Positions 10,699 to 19,626 of a DNA stretch of 64,000 bases are shown here, piece after piece. The number at the start of each line of letters is the position of its first letter. Within the stretch, counting starts at the first letter, position 1. This DNA is from Candidatus Gastranaerophilales bacterium (GTDB lineage: Bacteria; Cyanobacteriota; Vampirovibrionia; Gastranaerophilales; Gastranaerophilaceae), in contig CALVAK010000002.1 in assembly GCA_944325525.1 (NCBI GenBank), positions 124,001-188,000 on the forward strand, written 5' to 3'. The translations under genes and the position numbers were made by a program. Under the pieces are notes generated by a model that saw only the letters and a program-made list of their open reading frames with translations, had not been told where the DNA came from and ran no database searches.

Positions 10699-12432
10699 AT
10701 GCTAAAACCTAAAAAATCTGTAGAGAATATGGAAGGATACTATGTTCCTTTGTTTGTATCAAATTGGGATATAAAAATTGATAGTAATGAAAACAATTAT
10801 GGTCCTTCTGAAAAAGTTATTCAGGCACTTAATTGCTGTAATACATCAAATATTAGCTTCTACCCTTTTTACGGTGAACTTTCTCAAAAAATTGCAGATT
10901 TGACAGGCTTTAAAATTGACAACATAAAATTAACAAATGGTGCGGATGAAGCAATTCAAGGAATTATACAAACATATATTGAAGATGGAGATTCAATATT
11001 AACTCTTGATGTTTCCTTTGACATGCCGGTTATATATGGAATAATTCAAAATGCATCAATTATTAAAGTATCATTTAAAGAAAAGTGGGTTTTTCCAATT
11101 GACAGTTTCTTAAAAGAAATTAGTGACAATCGGATAAAACTTATATATATTGCAACACCGAACAACCCTACGGGAAATGTTGTAAGCGAAAATGATATTA
11201 GAAAAATAATTGAAAAAGCAAAAGACTCTGCTGTTATAATTGATGAAACATATGCTAATTATTCTCAAATATCATACAGCAAATTAGTTAATGAATATGA
11301 TAATGTTTTTATAGTTAAATCATTCTCAAAGGATTTTGCTCTTGCCGGAATGAGATTAGGTTACATAATAAGCAGCAGTGCTAATATATTAAATCTTAAA
11401 AAAGTAATTAGTCCTTTTAGCGTAAATTCATACGCACTTAAAGCAGGTCTTGCTGCACTTGATGATATTAATTATTTAAATTACATAAGAAAAGAAATTA
11501 ATGATTCAAAGGAAGAGTTAAAAACATTCTTTGAATCCATAGGAGCATACGTATATACATCTCATGCTAACTTCTTACTCGTAGATTTTAAAGATAAAGC
11601 TGAATATATTTATAACAAATTACTTAAAAATAAAATCTCGGTGAAGAAATTTAAAAAGGGTTCCTTACTTGAGAACCATTTAAGAGTTACTATTCCCACA
11701 AAAGCCGGTGTTGAGAGAATAAAAGATATTCTTAAATTAAAAAGATATCTTGTTTTTGATATGGACGGCGTTCTAATAAATGCTGCTAATTCGTACAGGC
11801 TTGCAATCGCTGAAACGTATAAATTTTATTCTAAAAAAACAATATCTCAGGAAGAAATTCAAAAAGTTAAAAATCTCGGTGGTTTGAATAATGACTGGGA
11901 TTTAACAAAATTTCTGCTTGATAGAGATGGTATTAATATTTCATATGAAGATATTGTAAATACTTTCCAAAAAATATACTGGGATAACGGAAAAGGTTTA
12001 ATTAACAATGAAACTCCGCTTTTTGATTTGAATTTATTTGATGAACTATCTAAAAAATATAACCTTGCAATATTTACCGGAAGATTAAGGAAAGAAGCTC
12101 TTTTTGCTCTTGAAAAATTTAATCTTGAAAATTATTTTTATCCCATTATAACAACAGATGATATTCCATCTGGCAAGGGAAAACCGGATTCTTTCGGCTT
12201 AAATCTGATAAAAATGTCAACAATAGGAAAAAAATATTTTTATTTCGGCGATACAATAGACGATATGATATGTGCAAAAAATGCTGGTTATTTACCTATA
12301 GGTGTTTTGCCGCCTCAGGATAAATCCGAAGAATTAAATTTAAAATTAAAATTAAACGGAGCAGAATTTGTAATTAATTCAATAAATAATATAAATGAAA
12401 TTTTGGAGAAGACAAATGAGGCAATGTGTTAA
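10699..12432 (+). CDS. hisC: histidinol-phosphate aminotransferase fused to HAD phosphatase
   Basis: A fusion of about 577 residues. The first ~350 are a class I/II aminotransferase of HisC type: NENNYGPSE near the start, TPNNPTGN, IDETYANY and the PLP lysine in SFSKDFALAGMRLGY. The rest is a HAD hydrolase: FDMDGVL with the nucleophile Asp, FTGR as motif II, a lysine in GKGKP and FGDTIDD as motif IV. HisC converts imidazole-acetol phosphate to histidinol phosphate. The HAD half could remove the phosphate in the next step, but this is inference. A GTG at 10690 is possible, but AGGTGA at 10689-10694 points to the ATG at 10699. hisB overlaps the 3' end. Confidence 0.9.
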   Translation: MLKPKKSVENMEGYYVPLFVSNWDIKIDSNENNYGPSEKVIQALNCCNTSNISFYPFYGELSQKIADLTGFKIDNIKLTNGADEAIQGIIQTYIEDGDSILTLDVSFDMPVIYGIIQNASIIKVSFKEKWVFPIDSFLKEISDNRIKLIYIATPNNPTGNVVSENDIRKIIEKAKDSAVIIDETYANYSQISYSKLVNEYDNVFIVKSFSKDFALAGMRLGYIISSSANILNLKKVISPFSVNSYALKAGLAALDDINYLNYIRKEINDSKEELKTFFESIGAYVYTSHANFLLVDFKDKAEYIYNKLLKNKISVKKFKKGSLLENHLRVTIPTKAGVERIKDILKLKRYLVFDMDGVLINAANSYRLAIAETYKFYSKKTISQEEIQKVKNLGGLNNDWDLTKFLLDRDGINISYEDIVNTFQKIYWDNGKGLINNETPLFDLNLFDELSKKYNLAIFTGRLRKEALFALEKFNLENYFYPIITTDDIPSGKGKPDSFGLNLIKMSTIGKKYFYFGDTIDDMICAKNAGYLPIGVLPPQDKSEELNLKLKLNGAEFVINSINNINEILEKTNEAMC

Positions 12433-13000
12433 AATCAGAAAAACCAATGAAACAGAAGTAAAAGTCGATTTAAATCTTGATGGAAACGGCAGCTATAAAA
12501 TTAATACGGGAATAAATTTTTTTAATCATATGTTGGAACAATTCGCACACCATTCTGGTTTCAATTTAAATATTGATGTTATTTCACACGATAATGACAC
12601 ACATCATGTCATAGAAGACGTTGCTATTACAATGGGTTCTGCCATATTAGAAGCACTTGGAGATAAAAAAGGCATAACAAGATACGGAGAAACAATTCTA
12701 CCTATGGATGATGCACTTGTATTAAGTGTTGTTGATATATCAGGCAGAGTGTTTTCTAAAATTGATATTACATTAAAAGAAGAAAGAACATCTGATTTTG
12801 AAACAATAATGCTTCCTCACTTCTTTTCAAGCTTTGCTCAGGCTTCACAAATGACTATTCACATAAAATTGCTTGATGGTGAAGATGTACATCACATTAT
12901 AGAGGGTGTTTTTAAATCATTTGCCAGAGCATTAAAAAAAGCTGTATTCATTGACGTAGAGAATACAGATAAAATACCTTCAACAAAAGGAGTTTTATAA
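12416..13000 (+). CDS. hisB: imidazoleglycerol-phosphate dehydratase
   Basis: A 194-residue enzyme of normal single-domain length, catalysing the sixth step of histidine synthesis. The metal-binding histidines are visible in FFNHMLEQFAHHSGF, DTHHVIED, LPHFF and DVHHIIEG. The frame is open from 12395, but GGAGAA at 12405-12410 selects the ATG at 12416. The start lies inside the last codons of the hisC-HAD fusion, so translation is coupled. The other his genes are not in the window. It ends 1 base before the convergent DJ-1/PfpI gene. Confidence 0.96.
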   Translation: MRQCVKIRKTNETEVKVDLNLDGNGSYKINTGINFFNHMLEQFAHHSGFNLNIDVISHDNDTHHVIEDVAITMGSAILEALGDKKGITRYGETILPMDDALVLSVVDISGRVFSKIDITLKEERTSDFETIMLPHFFSSFAQASQMTIHIKLLDGEDVHHIIEGVFKSFARALKKAVFIDVENTDKIPSTKGVL

Positions 13001-13001
13001 T

Positions 13002-13661
13002 TTATTTTAGAAGTGATATCACACTTTCAGCAGCAAGTAAGGCAGAATTTTGATTCTGACCTGTAATAATATTGCAGCTAATTTCCACATGTTCTTTCCA
13101 GGGTTTTTCTGCAACAAAAATGCCGCCTTCTTCTTTTATTTTGTCTTCAAGAGAAAATGGCATAAATTCTGCCATTTTTACTATATGTTCTTCCTTATTT
13201 GTAAAAGATGTAACATATTTATCTTTTAAAATAAACTCTCCGTTTGAATCTTTTGCTGATATTAATCCGACAACACCATGGCATATTGCACAGATTATTT
13301 TATTATTTTCATAAAAATATTCAATAATTTTTTTTAAGTAAATATTATCTGCTAAATCGAACATAGGTCCGTGTCCGCCGGGAATAAATACAGCATCAAA
13401 ATTTTTATATTCAATTTCAGATAATTTTTTTGTTTCTTTAAGGTGCTTTGCTGTTTCATCCCATTCCATAGGATTTGAACATGAAAGACTATTTTCATCA
13501 AGCGGCGAATTACCGCCATTCGGGCTTGCTACTGTTATATTATATCCTGTAGCCTCGAATGTTATATATGGGACAGCAAATTCTTCAAACCACACACCTG
13601 TTCTAAGATTATTATTTATTTCGGAAAAATTTGTTGTAACGAATAATATATTTTTACTCAT
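13002..13661 (-). CDS. DJ-1/PfpI (type 1 glutamine amidotransferase-like) protein
   Basis: A 219-residue single-domain protein of the DJ-1/ThiJ/PfpI superfamily. The nucleophile-elbow cysteine is in AICHG, preceded by FIPGGHGPMFDL, and the early strand ITVASPNGG is typical of Hsp31/YajL-like members. These act as chaperones, deglycases or glyoxalases; the specific reaction is not readable here. A strong AAAGGAGC ribosome binding site precedes the ATG. The site could pair with AGCTCC about 60 nt upstream in the same leader. Confidence 0.85.
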   Translation of the reverse strand: MSKNILFVTTNFSEINNNLRTGVWFEEFAVPYITFEATGYNITVASPNGGNSPLDENSLSCSNPMEWDETAKHLKETKKLSEIEYKNFDAVFIPGGHGPMFDLADNIYLKKIIEYFYENNKIICAICHGVVGLISAKDSNGEFILKDKYVTSFTNKEEHIVKMAEFMPFSLEDKIKEEGGIFVAEKPWKEHVEISCNIITGQNQNSALLAAESVISLLK

Positions 13662-13772
13662 AGATAAGCTCCTTTTTTTATAATAATATTGTGCAAAATT
13701 TTATTTTTTATTATCCTGCAGATTTATTTAGGGAGCTATTTTTTTCATAATAAAATTAAAAAGCTTATCAGA
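13662..13772. other. intergenic leader of the DJ-1/PfpI gene
   Basis: An AT-rich 111-base gap after rsmG. On the minus strand, AGCTCC near 13732-13737 is complementary to the GGAGCT within the ribosome binding site near 13669-13674. This would be a long-range 6 bp pairing. No clear promoter with both boxes is seen. Confidence 0.3.
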
Positions 13773-14477
13773 TTATAGGGGATTTTTCTTTATTAGACCG
13801 TTTTTTCTGGGAAATTGAATGGGTGTATCATCTTTCTTTTGAACTATAATTAAACATCTTGATACACAAGTTTGAAGCGGCAGTGTATACTCAATTTTAT
13901 CAACTATTTCAGCATTTAAAATTTTTAATGCCTTCTGTGATTCATTGATCTCAGCATCAGCTTTTATTGATTTATATGCAACGAAATAACCGCCTACCTT
14001 TAAAAAGGGAAGAGAATATTCTAAAATTATTCTTAACTCTGCTAGAGCTCTTGATGTCACAACATTAAAACTATTTTTATATATAGGATTTATCTCTTCA
14101 ATTCTTGAACATATAGGAGTTATGTTGAATATTCCTAACTCACTTTTTACAAAATTAATGAAATCAATTTTCTTTCTAATGGAATCAACGGCACAAACAT
14201 CAATATTATTAAAAAGAAGGGAAAGAGGAATCGAAGGAAAACCTCCGCCCGTTCCTACATCTAACAATTTTAAATTATATGAATTTAAATACTTTTTTAT
14301 AAATAAATTTAATGCAAGACTATCAAATATGTGTTTCTCAAAAATATATTTTATATCATTATTACTTACAAGATTAACTTTAGAATTGTAATCTGTAATT
14401 ATTTTGACAAATCTATTTAATTTGTCAGTATCTGATTTATCCGGAAAAATATTAATATTTTCTAAAATATTATACAT
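13773..14477 (-). CDS. rsmG: 16S rRNA (guanine527-N7)-methyltransferase
   Basis: A 234-residue class I SAM methyltransferase. The SAM-binding motif LDVGTGGGFPSIPL is characteristic of RsmG (GidB), and VTSRALAEL and GYFVAYKS match the later conserved blocks. It methylates G527 of 16S rRNA in the 530 loop. The start codon overlaps the stop of the upstream P-loop/TPR gene (TAATG), so the two are translationally coupled. Normal length; identification secure. Confidence 0.95.
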   Translation of the reverse strand: MYNILENINIFPDKSDTDKLNRFVKIITDYNSKVNLVSNNDIKYIFEKHIFDSLALNLFIKKYLNSYNLKLLDVGTGGGFPSIPLSLLFNNIDVCAVDSIRKKIDFINFVKSELGIFNITPICSRIEEINPIYKNSFNVVTSRALAELRIILEYSLPFLKVGGYFVAYKSIKADAEINESQKALKILNAEIVDKIEYTLPLQTCVSRCLIIVQKKDDTPIQFPRKNGLIKKNPL

Positions 14478-17029
14478 TAGCGTTTTTTCTTAATATCATT
14501 TCGTAACCTTATAAATTCAACTTCTCCTAAAAGCATTTTAACTTTATTTATTCTTGAATCTATTTTATTATTTAGTTCTTCTGATGAATGTTTTGGTGCT
14601 AAAGTTTTAGCAAGAATATAAGATTTTAAAGCTCTTTTATAGTCCTCAACATCATAATAATAATCACCGATTTCAATATACACAGAAATTGCATAAGTAA
14701 TATCATCAAATCTCTTTGCTGCGGATAATGCTTTTATAAGAAGTTCATAACGCTTTTGAGGATTATCATCTTTATATAAATTTGCAAGTTTTGAATAAGA
14801 ATAAAATAATCCTTCATAATTATTTAACTGTTTATCAATATTAACAGACAGTTCATAATACATTTTTGCGGCAGAAACATTATTGTTATCAAGCGAAAGT
14901 CCTGCAAGATTTGAATAAGCAGAAGATAAAAACAAATTTTCATCGGGATTACTTGAGCTTTGTACACACCTTAAATAATATTTTTGTGCTAAATCAAGAT
15001 TACCGGAATCATCAAGTAATAATGCATATTTAAAATAACATTCAGTTAATAATGATAAATCCGACAACTTTTCAGCTTCTGAAAGTGCTTTTTTAACAAA
15101 TTTAAGAGCATTTTCAGTCTCAAGATTATTGTCTGACAACTCAGATAAATCGAGATAAACACGGACTGTCATTTGAGGTGAAACACCGTGAGGAGAAAAT
15201 AAAATTCTGTTATATGTTTCTTTTGCCTTATCAAACTTATAAATCTCGTTATATATTTGTGCAATACACAATAAAATAGAATTAGCTTTCTCATTATCTT
15301 CTTCTAGATAAAGCTTATATACTTTTTCATACATTTTTACAGCTTCATCAGTATCTTGAACTCTTTTATAGCATATTGCAAGTTTAGTATATATTATTGG
15401 CTCTTTTCTTTTATATAATGCGTCATCATTATATGTTAACGCTTTTTTATAATATAAAATAGCACTTGAAAAATTATAAGCATCTTCATAATTTTGAGCT
15501 ATTTCAAGATAATCATCAAGACAGTCGGGAACAAAAAATTCAGCATTATTTTGTTTTTTATTACTCTTTTGAGTATATTCAGTTTCTGATTGATTTATGT
15601 CAGTAATTTCTTTAAATTGATTGTCAATTATATCCGAACTTATAGAAGCGTTTAAAAGAAGTGAATCTTCTTTAGAAAGTTCAAATCTTCTCCTTTTTTC
15701 AGCGGGGGTATTTTTTATTATGTTTTTTATATATCTTTTTTGTTTTTTCGTATTTTCCATACCAGAATCATACCCGCTTACTTTTGAATAACTTAGGTAA
15801 TTGAAATCTTGCATATCAGTAATTTTTGTTCTGCCTGATTTACTCAAATCAAAATTTAAATTATCTATTCTTTTCTGATGATATGCAATTTCCTGCCGCA
15901 TAGTTTGTCTTGACAAAAACAATTCTCTATCAAAAGGCTTAAGGGGTAATTCAGCATCGTATAAACTTACTAAATATTCATGAATTTTTATTTTAGTTTC
16001 AGAACTTACAGATTTAATATATTCATTTCTAACATAGTCTTTCATATAATATTGTCCGAATTTTTCAGAAATTATATGTTTTTGAAGAAGAAATTTAACA
16101 TCATCATCATTTGCAAAATTATTGTTAATTAGAAAGTCACTACTAACTCCATGTCTTATTAAAGATAAGAAATTTAACAATTTTACATATTTTTCAGATG
16201 TAACTGAAATGATTTTAGAGATCAAAAATTCAAGAAAATTTTTAGCTGATTTTTTGTATTCAGAAGAAAATACAAGCAGCGACATATTTAATAAATCCAT
16301 TATCATAACAGATAATTCTAATAATAAAAAATGACCTCTTGTTGCTTTGTACAACTCTTCAATATCGTAATTACTTCCTGAAATAGCATTAATACTTAAA
16401 TATTCGTATACTTCATCTTTTTCAAGAGAAGAAAGAGAATAAGAATCAATACTGTTATCAGAAGCAAAATCATCCTTAGTAAATGTACGTGAACAAATCA
16501 CTATTTTTATTTTCTCAAAATGGCTTAAATAATTTATAAAATCGAGTATATCTTTTTGTGAATCTTTGCTTCTTGTATTAATTTCAAAAGAATCAAAGAT
16601 GAACAACATAGGATAATTACAATATTTAATATATGAGTTTATTTTTTCCGAAAAAATATTAGTATCAACTTTAGGTAATAATATCTTTTTTTCATTATGA
16701 TATACTGAAAAATCCTTGAACATAGAAAGCAAAATGTCATCAAGATTAATTGCTTCTAAATAAGAATTTTTAAAAATTAATACATCTTCGCTAATAAAAT
16801 CAAGAAAGCAATCGGCAACATAAGTTTTTCCTGAGCCCATAAAGCCATTGAGTATAAAAATATTGTCAGAAGAACTTAAAAATTTTAACAATTCAGAAAG
16901 TGCAAAAATATTGTGCTTTAATATAAAGCTGTTTTCACGTTCAACAATAAACGGCTCTAATGCTGTATTATCCGATTTTAAATTATCCGTAACCGGTTTA
17001 AATATATCTTTTACAAAATTGTAATCCAT
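14477..17029 (-). CDS. P-loop ATPase with C-terminal TPR repeats
   Basis: An 850-residue cytosolic protein. A P-loop NTPase module lies at the N-terminus: Walker A GFMGSGKT at residues 62-69, a Walker B-like LFIFDSF about 75 residues later, and an ICSRTF strand after that, as in AAA+/STAND ATPases. The middle contains a helical region and a charged, low-complexity linker (about 380-500). From about 505 to 835 there are repeated TPR helices. The layout is that of STAND-type signalling ATPases, where TPRs act as sensor or scaffold; the function here is unknown. No ribosome binding site; TATAAT lies 8 nt before the ATG. It is coupled to rsmG. Confidence 0.8.
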   Translation of the reverse strand: MDYNFVKDIFKPVTDNLKSDNTALEPFIVERENSFILKHNIFALSELLKFLSSSDNIFILNGFMGSGKTYVADCFLDFISEDVLIFKNSYLEAINLDDILLSMFKDFSVYHNEKKILLPKVDTNIFSEKINSYIKYCNYPMLFIFDSFEINTRSKDSQKDILDFINYLSHFEKIKIVICSRTFTKDDFASDNSIDSYSLSSLEKDEVYEYLSINAISGSNYDIEELYKATRGHFLLLELSVMIMDLLNMSLLVFSSEYKKSAKNFLEFLISKIISVTSEKYVKLLNFLSLIRHGVSSDFLINNNFANDDDVKFLLQKHIISEKFGQYYMKDYVRNEYIKSVSSETKIKIHEYLVSLYDAELPLKPFDRELFLSRQTMRQEIAYHQKRIDNLNFDLSKSGRTKITDMQDFNYLSYSKVSGYDSGMENTKKQKRYIKNIIKNTPAEKRRRFELSKEDSLLLNASISSDIIDNQFKEITDINQSETEYTQKSNKKQNNAEFFVPDCLDDYLEIAQNYEDAYNFSSAILYYKKALTYNDDALYKRKEPIIYTKLAICYKRVQDTDEAVKMYEKVYKLYLEEDNEKANSILLCIAQIYNEIYKFDKAKETYNRILFSPHGVSPQMTVRVYLDLSELSDNNLETENALKFVKKALSEAEKLSDLSLLTECYFKYALLLDDSGNLDLAQKYYLRCVQSSSNPDENLFLSSAYSNLAGLSLDNNNVSAAKMYYELSVNIDKQLNNYEGLFYSYSKLANLYKDDNPQKRYELLIKALSAAKRFDDITYAISVYIEIGDYYYDVEDYKRALKSYILAKTLAPKHSSEELNNKIDSRINKVKMLLGEVEFIRLRNDIKKKR

Positions 17030-17089
17030 ACTTATATATTATAATAATTATATATTATTGAAAAGCAGATGTTTTGAGAAAAAATATAA

Positions 17090-17431
17090 CTACCATTTTT
17101 TAAAAATAAAAAAAACTGCAAGAATTATGAATAAGAAACCAACTAAATAATTCCACCTAAACTCTTCTTTTAAATACAATATCGAAAACACACTAAAAAC
17201 CACTAATGTAATAACTTCCTGAATAGTTTTTAATTGAGCAGCTGAAAAGAATTCATGTCCTATTCTGTTAGCCGGAACTTGAAAACAATATTCCAGAAAA
17301 GCAATACTCCAGCTTACAAGAACAACAATCCACAGAGCAGTATTTTTGTATTTTAAATGACCATACCACGCAAAAGTCATAAATATGTTTGATATTGTTA
17401 AAAGTAATATTGGTAAAAATTGTCTATACAT
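17090..17431 (-). CDS. DUF486 small DMT-superfamily membrane protein
   Basis: A 113-residue protein with four hydrophobic segments, matching DUF486. The family-typical stretches are NIFMTFAWYGHLK, VSWSIAFLEYCFQVPANRIG and AQLKTIQEVITLVVF. It is related to small multidrug-resistance-type transporters; the substrate is unknown. It follows bioD by 39 nt in the same direction. No ribosome binding site is seen, and a TATTAT hexamer lies 7 nt before the ATG, so it may also have its own leaderless transcript. Confidence 0.85.
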   Translation of the reverse strand: MYRQFLPILLLTISNIFMTFAWYGHLKYKNTALWIVVLVSWSIAFLEYCFQVPANRIGHEFFSAAQLKTIQEVITLVVFSVFSILYLKEEFRWNYLVGFLFIILAVFFIFKKW

Positions 17432-17470
17432 ACTTTTAATAATAAATCAAAATAAAAAAATAACAATTTA

Positions 17471-18142
17471 TTACAACTGTTTTATAATTTCACTAAAATT
17501 CTGTATTATAAATTTTTTTTCATAAGAATTTACTTCACATATCCTACCTATTACAGGAATATCAGTATACATATTTAATTCTTTAATAAAATTATTCGTT
17601 GCAAGATTATCTGTTTTTGCAGGCATCCTGTTTACGATAATGCCTTTTAGCGGGATATTATTTGTTTTAGCATAATGAACTGTTAAAAGAGTATGATTTA
17701 ATCGACCTAAGAATGGAACAGTAACAATTATTACAGGAATATTTAAATATTTAATTAAATCAGCACAAAGCATATCATCTGTTGCCGGAGCCAGAATACC
17801 GCCAGCCCCCTCAACAAAAGTAATATCATTATCTTTTGAAAATTCAATGAAATCTGATTTGATTTTTTTTATATCTATTTTAACACCTGCCAGTCTTGCT
17901 GCAAGTGCAGGAGATACTTCTCCTTCAAGAAGATACGAACATTTAGTTTTTACAGTCTTTGAATATTTTTTTATTTCTTCTAAATCAGGAGCCAATAATC
18001 CATTAACAGAATGAATAGCACCTGATTGCAAAGGTTTAAAAACTCCTGTTTTAAATCCTAAAAACTCGCTGCATAGAGCTAAACTTTTAGTTACGAATGT
18101 TTTTCCTATATCAGTATCAATACCGGTAATAAAATATTCCAT
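17471..18142 (-). CDS. bioD: dethiobiotin synthetase
   Basis: A 223-residue enzyme. FITGIDTDIGKTFVTKSL is the modified P-loop of BioD, and FVEGAGGILAPATDDM is the conserved block that follows in the family. It forms the ureido ring of dethiobiotin from DAPA, CO2 and ATP. It starts 3 nt after the bioA stop, giving a bioA-bioD unit. bioB and bioF are not in the window. Confidence 0.96.
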   Translation of the reverse strand: MEYFITGIDTDIGKTFVTKSLALCSEFLGFKTGVFKPLQSGAIHSVNGLLAPDLEEIKKYSKTVKTKCSYLLEGEVSPALAARLAGVKIDIKKIKSDFIEFSKDNDITFVEGAGGILAPATDDMLCADLIKYLNIPVIIVTVPFLGRLNHTLLTVHYAKTNNIPLKGIIVNRMPAKTDNLATNNFIKELNMYTDIPVIGRICEVNSYEKKFIIQNFSEIIKQL

Positions 18143-18145
18143 GCA

Positions 18146-19510
18146 TTATTCCTTATCAGGTAAGACCTTATTTAATGCTTGAAATGCAATACCTGTTAAT
18201 TTTTCTATTTCATTTTCAGTAATTATATAAGGAGTGATAAAATAAATACAATTCCACATTGGACGTAAAATAGCACCTAACTTTAAGCCTTCAAGATATA
18301 TTTTCTTTCCGATGCCGTCTTCATAAGAAAAAGGTTCCTTAGTATTTTTATCTTTTACAAGTTCTACAGCACATATCATTCCGGTTTGTCTTACATCTCC
18401 GACATTTTTATGCTTTTTAAATTTTTCAAGCTGTTCAGAAAATTTATTAATTTTTGGTTTTAAATATTCTTCTATATTCATTTCTTGAAGAATTTTTAAA
18501 TTTTCAAGTGCAACAGCCAATGCAAGAGGATAGGCAGTATAACTGTGACCGTGATAAAAAGTCTTATAACCATCTTTATCCTCATCATAAAATGCATTAA
18601 AAATTTCATCTGTAGTAATTGTTACAGAAAGAGGCATGTATCCAGCAGTTATACCTTTTGCCGCACACACAATATCCGGAACAACTCCGGCATGTTCGTA
18701 GGCAAAAAGTTTTCCTGTTCTGTAAAAACCCATTGCAACTTCATCGTCAATTAAAAGAATATTATACTTATCACAAAGTTTTCTTAATTTAGTAATATAT
18801 TCAGCCTTGTACATAATCATTCCGCCGGCTGCCTGAACTAAAGGCTCTATAATTATTCCAGCTATATTTTTAGAATGTTCTTTCAAAATATTTTCAACGG
18901 ATGAAAGGCAGTCAATATTACAAGTTTCTTTAGCACATCCTACAGGGCACCTGTAGCAATAAGGACTTTCTGCCTGTATTATTTCAAAAAGAAGAGGCTT
19001 ATAAACTTTATGATACATATCTATACCGCCTACCGAAACAGCACCTAATGTATCGCCGTGGTAAGAATTTTTTAATGCAATGAATTTTCTTTTTTCACTA
19101 TGACCTTTTAATACCTGATATTGGTATGCCATTTTTAATGCAACTTCAACTGCAGTTGAACCATTATCTGAGAAGAATACATGCTTGAGATTATTATTCA
19201 TCATCTCAACAAGTTTTTTTGAAAATTTTATAACAGGTTCGTGAGTAAAACCCGCAAAAATAACATGCTCAATTTTTTTAGCCTGCTTATAAATTACTTT
19301 ATTAATTCTTGGGTTAGAATGCCCTAAAGTATTTACCCACCACGAAGAAACAGCATCAATATATTTATTGCCGTCAATATCTTCTAAATATATTCCTTTC
19401 CCTCTTTTTATAATGATTGGCCTATTAGAAGCATCTTCTAAAGATTTCATTTGAGTAAAAGGCCGCCATATATATTTTAAATCATCATCTATCAGTTGTT
19501 TTTTATCCAT
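18146..19510 (-). CDS. bioA: DAPA aminotransferase (adenosylmethionine-8-amino-7-oxononanoate transaminase)
   Basis: A 454-residue class III aminotransferase. IWRPFTQMK at the start, SSWWVNTLGH, the PLP-lysine region AAKGITAGYMPLS and the FYHGHSYTAYPLA block identify BioA. It makes 7,8-diaminopelargonate for biotin. A cysteine-rich patch, CYRCPVGCAKETCNIDC, lies near the middle; similar patches occur in DAPA aminotransferases of anaerobes, so it is not a lesion. It forms an operon with bioD. Confidence 0.96.
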   Translation of the reverse strand: MDKKQLIDDDLKYIWRPFTQMKSLEDASNRPIIIKRGKGIYLEDIDGNKYIDAVSSWWVNTLGHSNPRINKVIYKQAKKIEHVIFAGFTHEPVIKFSKKLVEMMNNNLKHVFFSDNGSTAVEVALKMAYQYQVLKGHSEKRKFIALKNSYHGDTLGAVSVGGIDMYHKVYKPLLFEIIQAESPYCYRCPVGCAKETCNIDCLSSVENILKEHSKNIAGIIIEPLVQAAGGMIMYKAEYITKLRKLCDKYNILLIDDEVAMGFYRTGKLFAYEHAGVVPDIVCAAKGITAGYMPLSVTITTDEIFNAFYDEDKDGYKTFYHGHSYTAYPLALAVALENLKILQEMNIEEYLKPKINKFSEQLEKFKKHKNVGDVRQTGMICAVELVKDKNTKEPFSYEDGIGKKIYLEGLKLGAILRPMWNCIYFITPYIITENEIEKLTGIAFQALNKVLPDKE

Positions 19511-19570
19511 TAATCTATACCTATAAAATAATATTTTTATTATATTATGAACAAAAGTCTAAATAATAAT

Positions 19571-19605
19571 AAAAAAAGCAATTAATAAAAAATATTAATT
19601 GCTTT
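19571..19605 (-). terminator. rho-independent terminator of the hydrogenase operon
   Basis: A perfect 13 bp stem (AAAGCAATTAATA at 19575-19587 and its complement at 19593-19605) with a 5-base loop. Read on the minus strand it is followed by a run of T. It lies about 22 bases after the hydrogenase catalytic-subunit stop codon. Confidence 0.85.
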
Positions 19606-19626
19606 CATTAACGATAGAAAAGTTTC

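Noticed and set aside
18900..18970. Cysteine-rich insertion in bioA as a sign of a fusion or frameshift
   Set aside because: Similar cysteine patches occur in DAPA aminotransferases of other anaerobes, and the flanking motifs stay in frame.
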